DNA of 64,000 nucleotides, taken from assembly GCA_977006965.1 (NCBI GenBank), contig OZ345372.1:806001-870000 (forward strand), written 5' to 3'. This document shows positions 10,749-21,119 of this stretch, one piece after another; position 1 is the first letter of the stretch; every line of letters begins with the position of its first letter. The DNA is from Phymatolithon calcareum. Taxonomy: Eukaryota; Rhodophyta; Florideophyceae; Hapalidiales. The position numbers and the translations under genes are program-made. Under the pieces are notes generated by a model. The model had not been told where the DNA came from and searched no databases. It saw only the letters and a list, made by a program, of their open reading frames with translations.

Positions 10749-12077
10749 CTAGTCATCAAGGCTATGAGAAAGAATAATTCGACTAACAGCTTCCTCTACA
10801 ACCGTGTCCGGTGTGGATGCTCCTGATGTGACACCGATAGTGATGGGTCCCTTGGGCAACCAATTCTGTGTTTCCTGCTCGCTGCCGTGTCCGGAGCGCC
10901 ACCAAACCTTATTCCCCGGTCCAATACAGTCAGGTTTTTCAATCCAGTACGATGGTACTCCTTGAACCTCCGCCATTTCCTGCAAGTGATGTGTGTTGGA
11001 AGAATTAAAGCCGCCTATAACAAGCATCAAATCCAGACCGTCCTTCTGCAGCAGTAACTCAGCCAGTGCGTCTTGGCGTTCCTGTGTCGCATCGCAAATT
11101 GTGTCTGTCGCTATGAAATGATTGGCAAAGTCGGCTGGGCCGTGCAATCGCATCATCGTCTTCTCGAATAGCTTTCCGATGGCAGTAGTTTCAGACTTTA
11201 GCATTGTAGTCTGGTTCGCGACGCCCAAAGTCTTAAGATCTGTGTCGGGATCCAAACCGGGACTCATGGCATACTTGAACTTCTCCATGAATTCAGCTTT
11301 ATCACCGCCGAGAAGAATGTAGTCCGAGACATACTGCGCCTCTGCCATATTGAGAACTATCAGATATTTCTCTCCGAATGACTTGGTCGCAATGGTCTCC
11401 TCGTGCTTGTACTTCCCGTGGATAATGGACGTGCCATTAATCTTAATGTGTTTATCCAGTGCGCTCCACACTTTGGACACCCATGGACATGTTGTATCCA
11501 CAACCTTGAATGCAGTGCTATTCACGTATTCCATTTCATCCAACGTTGCCCCGAAAGCTGGCAAAATGACAACATCTTCGCCAGTAATTCCAGAAAAATC
11601 CTTTGTAGCGCCGTCCTGGGGCACAGTGATAATATCCCTATCGCGCAGTTGCTGGTTGACCAGAGGATTGTGGATAATCTCGTTCGATATCCAGATTTTG
11701 CGATCCGGAAACATCTCGCGCGCCTCGAATGCCATGGTGACGGCCCGCTCCACACCCCAACAGAAGCCGTATTTTTTGGCTAGCTTGAACGTGATATCTC
11801 CGCGTTGGATGGTGTATCCGTTCGCCGCAAACTCAGCCATGAGGTCCGAGTTGTACGCTGAGTGCATGGTGACACTGGCTGCCTCTTTCGTTTCCTTAAA
11901 TCCCATCCGGTTAAACTTGTTTGAGTTTACAATCCTTCGCCGCGCCTGTCGCTTGGTTTCCGTGTTGACCATGGTCACAACTTTTTTGCAGGTGCGCGTC
12001 TTCTGCCGTGGTTGAAGACGGGCTCTTGGCTGAAAAGCCCCAGGGAAAGAAGAGAGGAACGCCGGGATTTGATTCAT
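10749..12077 (-). CDS. ispH: 4-hydroxy-3-methylbut-2-enyl diphosphate reductase, plastid
   Basis: 442 aa, single exon, from the ATG at 12077. IspH (HDR) is the last enzyme of the MEP isoprenoid pathway. It uses a [4Fe-4S] cluster to reduce HMBPP to IPP and DMAPP. The three cluster cysteines are present: Cys106 in KKYGFCWGVERAV, Cys197 in VDTTCPWVSKVW and Cys328 in TDTICDATQERQDA. HNPLVNQQL and the C-terminal TSGASTPD motif are also intact. The ATQERQDA signature and length are of the plant/cyanobacterial type rather than the shorter E. coli type. About 60 N-terminal residues are basic and Ser/Ala-rich, consistent with a plastid transit peptide. The gene is head-to-head with the LMW-PTP-like gene, 376 bp apart, and SRP9 lies 258 bp downstream on the same strand. 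Confidence 0.96.
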   Translation of the reverse strand: MNQIPAFLSSFPGAFQPRARLQPRQKTRTCKKVVTMVNTETKRQARRRIVNSNKFNRMGFKETKEAASVTMHSAYNSDLMAEFAANGYTIQRGDITFKLAKKYGFCWGVERAVTMAFEAREMFPDRKIWISNEIIHNPLVNQQLRDRDIITVPQDGATKDFSGITGEDVVILPAFGATLDEMEYVNSTAFKVVDTTCPWVSKVWSALDKHIKINGTSIIHGKYKHEETIATKSFGEKYLIVLNMAEAQYVSDYILLGGDKAEFMEKFKYAMSPGLDPDTDLKTLGVANQTTMLKSETTAIGKLFEKTMMRLHGPADFANHFIATDTICDATQERQDALAELLLQKDGLDLMLVIGGFNSSNTHHLQEMAEVQGVPSYWIEKPDCIGPGNKVWWRSGHGSEQETQNWLPKGPITIGVTSGASTPDTVVEEAVSRIILSHSLDD

Positions 12078-12453
12078 GATGAACACAATACGGAAGAATC
12101 GTAGACAGGCTGAAGGAGGAGCAGTTCGAACGACTATGGCATTCGTTGGGTGAGAAGATGGAGCTGGAGTCTATCTAACTTCATGGCGAACCATTGAGAT
12201 ATTTCCATGAATGATTGGTTACAGAAGCATCATGACAAACACCAGGAAAAATAAATCGAAAATAGCATTTTGCTGCATCCTATCAAAAAACGCAATTTAA
12301 TTGCGGAGGGGAAGTATACTTCACAACGTTGCAAACAGGCATCATTGCGGTGTAGATCGACCTCACATTGGCAAGTGGAGGCAGGCCGGGAAAATCAGCT
12401 GAGAACGACGGCAAGGGAATTGAATTTCGCACGCGTCTTGCCACCATACCGCC
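12078..12453. promoter_or_regulatory. Divergent intergenic region, ispH / LMW-PTP-like
   Basis: 376 bp separate two head-to-head start codons, so both promoters must lie here or overlap the 5' ends. No canonical TATA element stands out. Confidence 0.45.
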
Positions 12454-13170
12454 ATGGCTTTCATCGCGAGCAGCTTAATACCGCTTCAGGGCACAGTGTC
12501 CCGGCAAAGGCGAGGAATCGGGCGAGTACGTGAGCGAGTGGCGATGTGCTCACGACGTGACGGGTCAGACGCATTACAATCCCCAGGTGCTGTAGCACGA
12601 GCATGGGAGGCAGCTCGAAGCGCAGCAAGTGCTACAGATATAGCACGGCGGTACGTGCACGTTCTTTTTGTGAGCGATCGCTGTCATCGCGCGCTGATAG
12701 CAGAGAGAATATTTGCCATGCTTGCAGAACAACGCTCGCGTGCACGGCGTCTCTTAGTACACTCAGCGGGAATTGATGCGACGCCCGGGGCAACACTCCC
12801 CCGATCGTTGCTTGCTCTTGCTGCGCAACGCGGGTTGTGTGTGGCGGACAGTCAACCGTGTGCTCGGTTTGATGTCGAAGATTTAGAATATTATGACTTT
12901 GTTCTCGTTGTGGATCGTTCAGTTCGAGAGCGCCTCCTGACTGTTGCGGCAGGTGCCGCCCGAAATAACGGGGGAAATCTGTCGGATTGGGAGCGAAAGA
13001 TCAGACTTGTCGCGGACTTTAACGGAGAACGGACAATGGGCAGGGAGAGCGTTGGTGTGCCGGTTGATATACCACGGTTCCCCAAGGATGGGGATCTTAA
13101 CAGCACTGTGGATTATCTTCATGATGCCTGTGAACGAGTGCTTGACATTCTAATTGCGGCGGGGCTGTGA
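12454..13170 (+). CDS. LMW protein-tyrosine-phosphatase-like protein with degenerate active site
   Basis: 238 aa from the ATG in CCGCCATGG. Residues about 66-238 follow the low-molecular-weight PTP/arsenate-reductase fold: the P-loop strand VHVLFVSD, then AERIFAMLAEQ, SAG, LAAQRGL, the DVEDLEYYDFVLVVDRSVRERL block, a KIRLVADF strand and a terminal VDIPRFPKDG followed by a helix (DYLHDACERVLDIL). The family P-loop is CX5RS. Here it reads VSDRCHRA (residues 73-80). The Arg is kept, but the nucleophilic Cys position holds Ser and the loop is one residue shorter. The general-acid Asp region (VDIP) is retained. The protein is therefore probably catalytically inactive or altered, perhaps a phosphate- or phosphoprotein-binding pseudo-phosphatase. 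The N-terminal 60 residues are Arg/Ser/Ala-rich and could target an organelle. Confidence 0.78.
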   Translation: MAFIASSLIPLQGTVSRQRRGIGRVRERVAMCSRRDGSDALQSPGAVARAWEAARSAASATDIARRYVHVLFVSDRCHRALIAERIFAMLAEQRSRARRLLVHSAGIDATPGATLPRSLLALAAQRGLCVADSQPCARFDVEDLEYYDFVLVVDRSVRERLLTVAAGAARNNGGNLSDWERKIRLVADFNGERTMGRESVGVPVDIPRFPKDGDLNSTVDYLHDACERVLDILIAAGL

Positions 13171-13639
13171 CACTTCCTGTACTCTAGTGCTCACGGATAT
13201 GGAAGCTGTTGGACACAGCATGTATGTATTGCGGAGCAAACGGTGCTATATTCTTTTATTCACTCGGATTTGTAAAGTATAGACGAGAACCGAATGTAAA
13301 ATTGTAAACCAAGGCCAAGCAGGTGAATACCAATATAGAATGGTCGATGACGGTCCTTGGACGAGGTGTCTTGACTAGGAGCTCAAAAAAACGTGATCGG
13401 AGAGTATTACTTTTAAGTTCTATAGACTTTCTATGGGCAACTCGAGAGTGTACTGCCTTAGCTATATTTCTTTCCAATGGGGGACAAGTTTTTCCTGTCC
13501 AGTAATGCACGCACCCGTGCGCGACACAGGATCCCTTCGGTTGCTGCGAAGGACCCGTCGCAAACGGGGCGAGCAGGAGGCAGAGAAGGCACTCGGGAAG
13601 CGATAAGTTTCTCCACCAAACTCCAAGTTGCGACATGGA
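13171..13639. other. Intergenic, no recognisable gene
   Basis: Short overlapping frames only. The right end may include further, unrecognisable LINE sequence. Confidence 0.4.
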
Positions 13640-14044
13640 AGTGCGGCGGACTCTCCAACGGCTCCATCTTTTCGGCTCCTCTGTCGTATCATCTCTCCTA
13701 TATCGCTAATAGAACCAGTGCGGAAGAAACTCAAGATAATAGGTGCTAAGATGCTATCGAGAATAACGGAGAGACCAATAGCCGACAAAGCCAGGACACC
13801 CACCATCGACGGGCCAGAGACCTACGATGGAACTGGCTTGGGCACATTCTTCGAATGGACAAGCGCCGCCTGGTCCGCCAGGTGCTGCTACGATGCGTTA
13901 GACCAACGCCAGAATTAATCTTTGGTGACGTACCTGGACGAGACGTGAAAGCCGCAGTCAAACTCGCTAACGATAGGATAGAATGTAAGAAACTTAGAAC
14001 ATCGAATCGCTGTTAGCCCCATTAGGGAAAAGGCAAAATGAATG
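13640..14044 (+). mobile_element. Decayed LINE 3' end (same family as 25078-25845)
   Basis: This segment matches the LINE copy at 25.4-25.84 kb over its last 400 bp. Shared blocks include GAAGAAACTCAAG, GCCAGGACACCCACCAT, GACAAGCGCCGCCTGGT, CCAATCTTTGGTGAC-like sequence and the terminal CCCATTAGG-GAAAAGGCAAAATGAATG. The coding frame (KMLSRITERPIAD...) is broken after about 50 codons by deletions and substitutions. Homology ends precisely after the AATG tail at both loci, which defines the 3' end of the element. Confidence 0.82.
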
Positions 14045-15279
14045 GGCGGCATTCGTTCCAACATTGCACGCTCAGACTTGAATAGCATCACCGGGAAGAG
14101 AACATATTTCCAGGAGACGAAGGTCAGATTAAATGACGAACTCTTGCACCGTTGCTTGTCTACCAAAGGAGAACATCGGTGTATCTTGAGGCACATCTCA
14201 GGGCATTCGACCCTGAGCTCTGTCTTCTGGAATACAAGAATTCTGGCAAAGGCGGGGGCACGATAGATGCAAAATCCATTCCCGAGACAAATAAGGACAG
14301 CTTCCCCTAGAGGGACAACATTGTATCTTGAACCCCTCTCTATATCACGAGAAAGCTCGCACCATGAATAGTCGTGACCGCCGAGCCCATCGACATCACT
14401 ACTCCCAGTGCTTCAGAGCAACTGTTTTTGAGTAAAAGAATGCCACGGGTTTCCAAACCTATGTTGTACGTTGAGGTGGAAGGCAAACTATCACCAAGAC
14501 ATGCTAAGCAATTGGCATCTACGGGGCTCACATCTTTGTCGTTGGGTCTTTCGTTTTCGGGGCACAAAATCGCCCGAATGACATCGGTGCAACTGCCGAT
14601 CATGGTGAAGACCTACGGTGGCGTTGTTGCGGAAATCAGAGCGGCAATTGATGACTAACAATTTTTTTTCGTGGAGATATTCACAAGCATACCGGTTGAA
14701 CAGCGATGGACATCACTGCATCACGATGTCGCTGTCAACTTTCCTATTGGATTTTCCGTGGGATCCCGTCGACATATAGTTCCACAGCAATCACGGCGAG
14801 CGATCTAGTATCCCAATGTGAATCCGTAATGAAACGGTTACGTTTAGCGGATATAAACTGCCTAAAGTCGATTATGTAAAGTACAGACAACATAGTGACG
14901 CAGAGAAGCATTAACTTGAAACCCATTGCCCACCACATAGCACCAATTGCTGCTTGATAGTACGAAAGATATTCAGCGACGACCCGAACAAATCGCTGAG
15001 GACCGAATTTGAAGATAACGACCGAAGCGGGCCGACGAGGTCAAATAGAAGCCATGGGGAACGGGGGAATGGGGGAACCAATCCGAGAAGGATACGGGAA
15101 AACAATTACGCTACACAGACGAGCAAGACAAAGCTCTTCAAAACATGCGACATCAGCGCATCTCTTTCTACAAACGTGTGCATATTTTGCATACAATACA
15201 GAACACGCGCGAGCCCGCACAGTCAATTGACCGCAAGCTCATTCTTCCCGACAATCTAATTGAACATGTGAGCGACTGT
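14045..15279. other. Intergenic, no recognisable gene
   Basis: A frame at 14374-14658 is open for 94 codons but lacks an ATG start and any recognised motif. Nothing else can be supported. Confidence 0.4.
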
Positions 15280-15948
15280 TTAGACGCCTGCCACTTCAAC
15301 CTCTCTGTGCTCACGGAAAAAGCCATGCACGATAACAACAACCGCGCCGAAAATAGCCGCGGACAGAAGGAACCACAACACATTTCCAAACACCAACACG
15401 ATAGCTGTACACGCCGCCATAACGATATGTTTCGCCTGCGCATTCAATGTGACAGCGCCAATGACAATCGGGTCCGGATGAACGACGTACAGAATGGCGG
15501 CAAGCGCGAGCAACAAACCGACCTGAAGGCCAGACCACAAATGGAACACAGCGCTGATAACAAGATTAATGACAGCGATGACTAGATAGTTGTAGAAGAA
15601 AGTCTCGACATTAGCGCCATAACGCAGCTTCACCTCAGACGCCGGTGGAATGTTCAACGCGCGCCAATCGAAGAACTCGCGCCAGTCGCGACAGCTTTGC
15701 AGGACAAGCGCGGCGCGGTCACGAATCGTGAGCGGTGCAGTAGGGTCCAGTGGCTCAGTGTACACGTTAACGGCCGGCATGGGGGCGGTGACGAATTTCG
15801 CAACGGCATCGCGGGCGCCGACCGCGGCGCCGCCAGCGCCGCGAGCCATGGCCCCAAGTCGGTCCTTCACGGAGTTGGAGGCAGGTTCGACTAGGGGCTT
15901 TGTAGGCCCGTCCGTACCGATAGTTTGGTAACCCGCGACGGCGGCCAT
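15280..15948 (-). CDS. PRA1 (prenylated Rab acceptor) family membrane protein
   Basis: 222 aa from the ATG at 15948 (MAAVAGYQTIG). An in-frame upstream extension is open but not family-like. PRA1/Yip3 proteins sit in ER/Golgi/endosome membranes and act on prenylated Rab GTPases. The signature is FFDWRALNIPP followed by VKLRYGANVETFFYNYLVIA, then four hydrophobic segments (about residues 118-136, 139-152, 169-187, 188-205) in two hairpins. In this family both termini face the cytosol. The N-terminal 80 residues are hydrophilic and Ala/Pro-rich. Length is normal for the plant/algal branch. Confidence 0.9.
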   Translation of the reverse strand: MAAVAGYQTIGTDGPTKPLVEPASNSVKDRLGAMARGAGGAAVGARDAVAKFVTAPMPAVNVYTEPLDPTAPLTIRDRAALVLQSCRDWREFFDWRALNIPPASEVKLRYGANVETFFYNYLVIAVINLVISAVFHLWSGLQVGLLLALAAILYVVHPDPIVIGAVTLNAQAKHIVMAACTAIVLVFGNVLWFLLSAAIFGAVVVIVHGFFREHREVEVAGV

Positions 15949-16935
15949 GGTGGGGCGATTGAGTGCGTTGACAACTGCGTGCGGACCGAACTGCTCGCAA
16001 CAGATGATAATGGTAGGCGGGGTATCTGGGATTTTGTAGGTTCGAGCAGATAAATGGGGGAGTTGCGAGTCTCCAAAGGTGCAGTTGAACGGATTTTCAT
16101 TACACGTGTATGGCTCATATGAAGCCAAAATGCGTGCATATGCGTTTTAGCCATTGCACAGACCCGAAACGGCGAATTTTGCCAAAAAATTGATTTTTGT
16201 GAAAAAAATCTGGACCTGTTGTTTGGGCATGAGTTTCAATGCCCAACAACTGGGGATGCTCCCGCCTAAAAATAAAGATTTCTGAAGCCGACCTGTTGCG
16301 ATTGCAGGATTCTAAGTTGCAGACCTTTGGTCGGGAGCACTACTGTTGACCGATCACTCAAGCACCGCCGAATTAGATTTCTTTTGCTTGGAATGGTACG
16401 CCAGTGCACCGAAACCGGGCGCTCTCAGATGGACACTGCAGGGTCAGCCAGATGTTTGGCTCTATTGCGGGACGAATCCCATTACTGTAATCCCATAGCG
16501 TGCTGACAGCGATGAGTCCAGCACACACCTAAATTAGTGCTGACACTGAGAGATGAAATCAGGCCTGCACCAAAGGCGTCGTAGCGTCAGCTTTACATAT
16601 CTGCTCTCCGTCAAAGCATAGTGCGCGCCGTTTGGAAAGCAACGGGAAACTAACTCGATGCATGTTGAATAGTTACGTCTGGGCTGGGAAAAACTTCAAG
16701 GATTTCGTGTGGAGATGAAGTGAAAAATGCATCAACCTCCACGTTCATTGAGTTCGACGGACATGATGAGAATGCAGCCGCAATGCCCATCGATAATGTG
16801 CTTGCATATCCTCGGACCAAACACAGCGACAAGAGCAAACGTTGCAAAACAGCTTATGCATCACAGGGATTCAGCAATTTGCCGGGATCATGTATTTACA
16901 CCTAGAATTCACCACTGTTACAAAAACCTACAAAG
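15949..16935. other. Intergenic with a hairpin at 16218-16250
   Basis: This holds the 5' flank of PRA1 and the 3' flank of the C2H2 gene. A hairpin, GTTGTTTGGGCAT against ATGCCCAACAAC with an 8-nt loop and one bulged T, lies at 16218-16250. No gene is recognised. Confidence 0.5.
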
Positions 16936-17499
16936 TTACACATCGCTCCCGCCCTCAGAGCTTCCCGACGGAGAACCCGTTGCACGACGTGCGACCTTAC
17001 GGGTCCGTTTTCCAAGCGTCGGGACGGGGCCGCTGGTTGCGGCAAGCTTGGCATGCATACGTGCATGACTTTTCAAACTCGACTTCCACATGAATGCCTT
17101 TGCGCACAACTTACAAGAGAACGGACGCGTGCCGTCATGCAAGCGCATGTGCGCCTGCTGGTTGTATCTCTTAGAGAACACGCGACCGCAGTTGGGCGCC
17201 GGGCATACATATCCTGACGGTGGCGGTGTCAGAAGACGTGCGCGAGCTTCGCGCGCCTCGGCTAGGTCGACCGCCTCCACAAGGCGGTCGAGGCCGGAGA
17301 CGTAAATACCGCGCATGTCGCGCCGCTCTCGGCGCCCGTTTGCGGTGACGTGTACGCGTTCTTGAGGTTCTTGAGGAGACGGGGGAAGACGAGGGGCGAT
17401 GTTAAGCGGTCCTTCGCGCGTGCTTATTTGCATGAATGCACACTGCCCGCGCTGATGTGCTCGAACACTCCACCCCGCCTCCCGACGCGTGCTCAACAT
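16936..17499 (-). CDS. Two-finger C2H2 zinc-finger protein
   Basis: 187 aa from the ATG at 17499. Two tandem fingers are complete. The first is YVCPAPNCGRVFSKRYNQQAH followed by MRLH, and the second is FSCKLCAKAFMWKSSLKSH followed by ARMH. The first has four residues between the cysteines, as in TFIIIA-type fingers, and the linker HDGTRPF resembles the canonical TGEKPF. The C-terminus carries a basic KRTRKVARR stretch that could be a nuclear signal. The product is probably a sequence-specific DNA-binding regulator with unknown targets. Confidence 0.87.
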   Translation of the reverse strand: MLSTRREAGWSVRAHQRGQCAFMQISTREGPLNIAPRLPPSPQEPQERVHVTANGRRERRDMRGIYVSGLDRLVEAVDLAEAREARARLLTPPPSGYVCPAPNCGRVFSKRYNQQAHMRLHDGTRPFSCKLCAKAFMWKSSLKSHARMHAKLAATSGPVPTLGKRTRKVARRATGSPSGSSEGGSDV

Positions 17500-18604
17500 A
17501 AGGCTCTGTCTGATCTCGCGTCAAAGGAATACAGCGCACATCTATTCGATGCTGACGAAAATTACTCCGTTTCAATGCCGCCCTGCAATGCAGGAAAGCA
17601 GAGAGGTGTGGTATGGTGTGATGCGCTGAAATATATGCAATTGCATTTATATTTTTGTTTTTTGGATTTGAGTTATTTTAATAATTATTCCGTACACACA
17701 GCAACTGTGGATAGCAATTCTATGATGCCAGAACACTCTTGTTTCATATTTTCCGCTTTTGAGATATATCTGCTGTCTGACTGTCAGCAAGCAACGTTAT
17801 CGTCCACCTGTCATCGTCAGCACGCTGACACCGCTTTATTTACCCAGACGCCTGTACGATTGGCCCGCGTACTGGCCTTTTTCCGAAGAGCGAAACCCTA
17901 AATCGATGAGGTCAGCTTAGTTGTGGATGCTTCGATGTCAATCTCCGATACGGAGGAACCGTGACAGCTGCATCATATGAAACAAATCTCGTTGAAAAGC
18001 TATATACCACGGCTATCACTCGGATGTATATCTAGCATTCGGCCTGTCGGCCTCCATTGTAGGGGTTAAAATATGCATGCGAGAAACAAAAGCCTCAGGC
18101 GATGGTCTAAAATCTGTCAGCTTGCCAAGCGTGAACAAACAGTTGCTGGGTTGAGCGTCGAAATCCATCGCGGACGGATCAGCTCCGCACGAAGGCACGG
18201 AAAAAACTCAGGCTCAAAATTGTATCACACTCCACGGCGTCCTGCCGCAGAACATGTCAGGGATATCACGGCCGAAGCAAATCGTGTCGTTGGCGCAAAG
18301 CTCAAAAGGACTCTGCACTGTAGCAAGCCACACTTCGGAAACAATTATGGTGAAAACAGGAAGTTTTTCGCACCTGTGCCACTCTTTGGGATGAATTGCT
18401 GCCCGCCTTGGTAGCTGGGCATGGTAACAACCATTCGAGAAAGTATCCCACCTGCCAAAGTGCGGAAGGTGCGCACCCAGGAATCAATCGGACGTCTTGG
18501 CCGACTCTGCTGATCGGAATGATGATGGACTGAACGACATCGCAAACCATCTTGTCTTTTCCCTTGTACTTTCAAAATGACAGCGCTTCTTGCAGTGTTT
18601 GCCA
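17500..18604. other. Intergenic, no recognisable gene
   Basis: Frames on both strands (for example 17350-17901 and 18073-18414) overlap each other and lack motifs. I see nothing to annotate here. Confidence 0.4.
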
Positions 18605-19684
18605 CTAACTGGTGACGTCCTTCACAACCGTGCCATGGTCCTGATCCAAAGCCGCTGGTTTCCAACCCACCGCATTACTCTCTAAACGACCTAGAGTATA
18701 TGAGTATCCACGTTCGACCATCCCAAGTGCCATATTCACGCCAATCAACTCAGTGAAAGCTGGTCCCGAAACCATATACTCAAAGTCATCCATGTGCGAA
18801 ATGAGATAGTCCGCCTTTCGTCCGGCCTCCATTGTGATTTCCAAATCCTCTTCACTAACGCCAAACATGCCTTTCAACGGTAAAAACGATATCACACTTC
18901 CATCCATGGCAAGCCGCATCCTTCCTCCAATTATCAATCTCGCCCACATTCTGCCATCCAAGAACCACGGGATATGCACGCTCGCCATGAGAGCACAGAT
19001 AAGGCTGTCTCGATCTTCAAAACAGCATATCCGCTCAACGCCGACTCCTTTCCACCACCCTCTCCATGCCGTCACATGCACAGCCACCTTCCCCGAACAG
19101 CGCTCCGCCGCGTCATCGGGCAGAACAGTCTCCAACCATTCCTGTATGAGTCCGCCCCAGACACCTGCTAGACCGAATGGTCGCTGATACACACCTGCAT
19201 TCTCACCCAACGTGTTGGCCACCTTTACAGCCTCGCGAGGGTCCACGCCACATATCGTAAGCACCGCGCACAGAGCGCCAGCACTACTTCCCGCCCAGAC
19301 AACTCCGTCCTCATTGCTGCCATTACGATCGCTTTCATTCTCTGATCGCCGCTCGGCTTCGTGGCGCTCCTTCTTCACACGTTGTCGCAAATGGCGCCTT
19401 GTCTCCAGTACAGCACGTGCTGCACCGAGTTGCCAGAAGAAAAATATCCCACCGCCACCGCACGCCACGAGCGGCTCTTTCTGTGCCTGCAAGTCCATCC
19501 GGACGCATTGAGATGGTAACCACCATCGCACAGCTGCAAACACGACAGACATCATACGGCGTCGAAGCATTCCGCGGAACCGCGTGAAAACAGACGCATA
19601 ACGCGGTCTCATGCACAGGCCGAGTGCTGTCGCGAAGCTCGGCTGCATACCTTCCCGTCCAGCGTTTGATCTTGCAGAGAGCAT
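18605..19684 (-). CDS. Patatin-like phospholipase
   Basis: 359 aa from the ATG at 19684. The patatin fold uses a Ser-Asp dyad to hydrolyse acyl esters of phospholipids or triacylglycerol. The glycine-rich oxyanion loop CGGGGIFFFWQLG lies at residues about 75-87, the nucleophile elbow GSSAG with Ser134 at 132-136, and the dyad Asp261 in AMDGS. A charged insert (KKERHEAERRSENESD, about 104-119) separates the first two motifs. The HIPWFLDGR stretch is typical of the plant/algal group. A hydrophobic stretch near residues 44-58 may be a membrane anchor or part of a targeting sequence. The substrate is unknown. Confidence 0.88.
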   Translation of the reverse strand: MLSARSNAGREGMQPSFATALGLCMRPRYASVFTRFRGMLRRRMMSVVFAAVRWWLPSQCVRMDLQAQKEPLVACGGGGIFFFWQLGAARAVLETRRHLRQRVKKERHEAERRSENESDRNGSNEDGVVWAGSSAGALCAVLTICGVDPREAVKVANTLGENAGVYQRPFGLAGVWGGLIQEWLETVLPDDAAERCSGKVAVHVTAWRGWWKGVGVERICCFEDRDSLICALMASVHIPWFLDGRMWARLIIGGRMRLAMDGSVISFLPLKGMFGVSEEDLEITMEAGRKADYLISHMDDFEYMVSGPAFTELIGVNMALGMVERGYSYTLGRLESNAVGWKPAALDQDHGTVVKDVTS

Positions 19685-20849
19685 GGATGTCGTTTTGGAG
19701 TGGTGAAAAGTCCTGCGGTGTGCCTCACTGTTGGGCAATGCTTGCTCGGGAAATCCGTTGGCTCAGGGGATTATCTCCCCTGGTTGGGTGCATCTCTGCC
19801 GCAGATCATCAATCTGGTCATCAAGAAGAACCAATAAATCAAAACTCGAGATCTATATGAAAATCTGAAAGCCACGTGGACGCTTGTCAGGTAGAGTGCG
19901 CTTCATAAATATAGAAATATTCAATTATTGAACTAAAGTACGATTCTAGCAAGCTGACATTGAACTAACCCAGCAAATATTTAGCAAACAAGAAACCAGA
20001 ACTTAATCCGAAAATGCTTAGTCTGCTTTTCTTCGAACTGGCAGGATAGAGGAGCCGATGTACTACATGTTGTTCAAATGTTGTGTGGCACATGCACCAT
20101 GGATGCCATGCGAGCATGCAGCCTCAGCAGGTTTCCATAGCTCGGCACTTGTGTCACCGCTATTCAGCACTCGAAAAGTTTACGGCCCAATCTGGCGCAC
20201 CCAACACCAGACTCGATACTTGATTGACATTTTCAGCCATGTGTTTAGTATAGTATTCTTATTCTGAGATCCTTGTTTCCTTCTTCACCACCATCTTCTA
20301 CATTTACCATCACCGTCATTCAGACTATAAAGAAGGCCGTCAACGTCTTGTTCCGGTTATATCATCCGCATCTCTCCCGATTAATCGGAGATACTGATCC
20401 AGCTGCTGCTATCGCGTACGGCATAACACTGTGGCTAGACTGCAGATTCCCAAGACGCATTCTAGAATCTGTTTCATACCAAATGCTCTAATTGCGCACG
20501 GTACATCATCAAGGTACATCCGTGGGTTCCCTGAGGTACATTCTAGCAGTTGGATAATTTCTAATCGCGTCGGTAAATCCCATCGCGATCCTTCCTATTC
20601 CCAGATAGTTGAGCGGCAGTACACAAGTCACGGATGCCAGGACAAGCAAGTCACCAAACCATTGACATCGCTTTCGGGAGCCCAGAAAATGGTTCGCCTT
20701 GGCCTCCACTGACTCGATGGCGATCGTCTGGACTGTGAAAAATTCTACCGCGAGTAATACTTATAGCTGTGACACTGACAACACCACAAACCTCACCTTC
20801 AATGTCACAGAAAATGGCGAGAAGCCGTTCCTACTGGGGCGTTGCTTCG
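19685..20849. other. Intergenic, no recognisable gene
   Basis: AT-rich near 19860-20040. Frames at 20431-20712 and its antisense are open but show no motif. Confidence 0.4.
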
Positions 20850-21119
20850 ATCCAGCACAAGTGCGGCTTATGCCAATAAGAGTTCCGTCTTCTGTCTAAT
20901 ATGAAGCGCCACCAGCGCGAATTGCATGGAAAGGTCCAACGATTTTCATTCCACTTTGGCAAGAAGAAATTCGCTCGCCGCGATGCTCGACGGTGTCAAG
21001 CTGAATTCATGCACCGTGGCAAGCGATCGCACAGATGTGCGGAGTGCGGTGCAACCCGTGGAGAGCAGTCTAATCTGACTAAGCATATCAGGAGGATCCA
21101 CACAAAACCCTCTTCTTAG
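20850..21119 (+). pseudogene. Broken C2H2 zinc-finger gene fragment
   Basis: One frame reads IQHKCGLCQ, then a TAA, then EFRLLSNMKRHQRELHG. This is a complete C2H2 finger apart from the stop inside it. A degenerate middle finger follows (cysteines lost), then HRCAECGATRGEQSNLTKH and IRRIH, an intact last finger. The arrangement of three fingers with one internal stop and one eroded finger indicates a pseudogene. Alternatively the ATG inside finger one starts a short 72-aa protein. Confidence 0.6.

Noticed and set aside
18605-19738. Upstream start of the patatin gene at 19738
   Set aside because: That codon is TTG. The first ATG is at 19684.
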